A stretch of DNA of 5,776 nucleotides from an uncultured bacterium (GTDB taxonomy: Bacteria > Planctomycetota > DG-23 > SLPQ01), in NCBI GenBank assembly GCA_937863625.1, contig CALMGO010000391.1, positions 1-5,776 of the forward strand, read 5' to 3'. The notes beneath the pieces were generated by a model. It ran no database searches, was not told the origin of the DNA, and saw only the letters and a program-made list of their open reading frames with translations. A program made the position numbers and the translations under genes. Of the stretch, positions 4,926 through 5,776 are shown piece by piece (position 1 is the first letter of the stretch; the number at the start of each line of letters is the position of its first letter).

Positions 4926-5776
4926 TCACTGCCCGGCGAGGACCTCGTGCATGGCGAGGATGTTTTCGAGCGGGACATCTTTGGGGGTATCGTGGGCGGG
5001 GGCGGCGATGTAACCGCCGCCTGCTCCGATCCTGGCAACAATGTCACGGACAGAGGTTCTCACTTCGTCGGGGGTGCCGTATGGCAGGAGTTTCTGCGTT
5101 GAGATGCCGCCGAAGAAGGCGAGGCTGCCCTTGTATTTCTTCGCCAGGGCGAAGGTATCCATGACCTCCGGTTGAAAGGGGTTAAACACGTTGACGCCGA
5201 GTTCAATAAGGTCGGGGAATATCTCGTCGACGTCGCCGCAGGAGTGAATCATGACGATGCGGCCGGCGTCTCGGACGGCTGCGTAGAGGCGCGCGATGCG
5301 GGGTTTTATGAATCGGCGCCACAGCGCAGGACCCATAATGAGTCCGCGCTGAGATCCCCAGTCATCGCCGAAAAACAGCGCGTCGAAGGGGAATTCGAGC
5401 ATTCGGCGGACCATCTTCAAGTACCATTCGCAGATCGTGTCAAAGAGTTTGTCGGCGAAAGCTTCGTTTATTACCATGTCCATGAGGACGTTTTCCATGC
5501 CGCGCAGCGTCCATGCGCGCTCAAACAGGGAAAAACCCACGTCGCCGACGATGAAGCGGTCGCCACCGGCGGATATCTCCTCGTTAAAGTGGCGAAAACG
5601 GCGCGAGTTGCCGGGGTCGGGCCAGAAGTAGTTGGCGAGAGAGGGTTCTGTCAGCTGGTATTTGAAAGTCGTTCCAATATCGGTGTCGACCGTGCGGTCC
5701 CAGATGACGCCGAACTCATCACGGAAGAACCCGGGTTTCGTTTCAGTCCAGAGCTCTGGCGGCTGGGAGGAGATGA
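4926..5776 (-). CDS. Uroporphyrinogen decarboxylase (URO-D) family protein, C-terminal part
   Basis: The frame stays open from the right window edge to a TGA at 4926-4928, giving 282 residues. The N-terminus lies outside the window, so a GTG at 5540 inside the frame is not the start. The protein belongs to the URO-D superfamily branch that contains corrinoid-dependent methyltransferases (MtaA/MtbA/CmuA-like) as well as true HemE. It does not look like HemE itself. In visible-residue numbering, landmarks are FFRDEFGVIWDR (16-27), FFGDDWGSQRGLIMGP (134-149), HSCGDV (177-182), FFGGIS (220-225) and GGGYIAAPAHDTPKDVP (252-268). His177 and Cys179 form the HxC pair that binds zinc in methylcobalamin:CoM methyltransferases. 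The expected third Cys near the C-terminus is absent, with His261 in that region instead. The gene may act in methyl transfer from an unknown donor, but no corrinoid protein is visible nearby. Confidence 0.87.
   Translation of the reverse strand, partial: ISSQPPELWTETKPGFFRDEFGVIWDRTVDTDIGTTFKYQLTEPSLANYFWPDPGNSRRFRHFNEEISAGGDRFIVGDVGFSLFERAWTLRGMENVLMDMVINEAFADKLFDTICEWYLKMVRRMLEFPFDALFFGDDWGSQRGLIMGPALWRRFIKPRIARLYAAVRDAGRIVMIHSCGDVDEIFPDLIELGVNVFNPFQPEVMDTFALAKKYKGSLAFFGGISTQKLLPYGTPDEVRTSVRDIVARIGAGGGYIAAPAHDTPKDVPLENILAMHEVLAGQ

Noticed and set aside
4891..4927. Inverted repeat GACAAG/CTTGTC near the URO-D stop, considered as terminator
   Set aside because: The stem is only 6 bp with a 25-base loop, and no clean T-run follows. 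It does not qualify as an intrinsic terminator.
4926..5540. GTG at 5540 as the start of a 204-residue URO-D protein
   Set aside because: The same frame continues open to the window edge with family-typical sequence (FFRDEFGVIWDR), so the GTG is an internal valine codon.

Overview
This is a GC-rich bacterial chromosomal window. All seven supportable genes lie on the minus strand, so transcription runs from high to low coordinates. The two outermost genes are cut by the window edges. A uroporphyrinogen-decarboxylase-like (URO-D) methyltransferase homologue, an STN-repeat secreted protein and ApbE fit a Gram-negative, possibly anaerobic lineage. URO-D paralogues of this kind are common in Planctomycetota, Lentisphaerota, Armatimonadota and related phyla, but no marker gene here fixes the taxon, so this placement is a weak inference.

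Layout in transcription order: (1) 4926-5776, C-terminal part of a URO-D family protein. (2) 4787-4925, a gap holding a good sigma70-type promoter (TTGAAA, 17 bp, GATAAT). (3) 3680-4786, a secreted protein with three tandem STN-like repeats and no secretin pore domain. (4) 2625-3683, an ApbE-family FAD:protein FMN transferase with an N-terminal membrane anchor. (5) 2140-2628, a GNAT acetyltransferase with a GTG start. Genes 3-4 and 4-5 each overlap by 4 bp (ATGA, GTGA), so these three form one translationally coupled operon. (6) 2020-2139, a gap with a weaker extended -10 promoter flanked by a short repeated motif. (7) 1444-2019 and 758-1447, two different flavodoxin-fold proteins coupled by an ATGA overlap; the first carries a four-cysteine motif like that of iron-sulfur flavoproteins. 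(8) 602-757, a gap with a candidate promoter. (9) 1-601, the N-terminal 200 residues of an S9 (prolyl oligopeptidase) family peptidase, starting its beta-propeller.

How they may work together: ApbE attaches FMN to proteins outside the cytoplasm, and the STN protein should share that compartment. Two further flavoproteins lie just downstream, which gives the middle of the window a flavin/redox theme. No flavinylation target is visible here, so any pathway linking these genes is inference. The most distinctive unit is the STN-repeat / ApbE / GNAT operon. There is no RNA gene, mobile element or CRISPR array, and no gene-free stretch longer than 156 bp.
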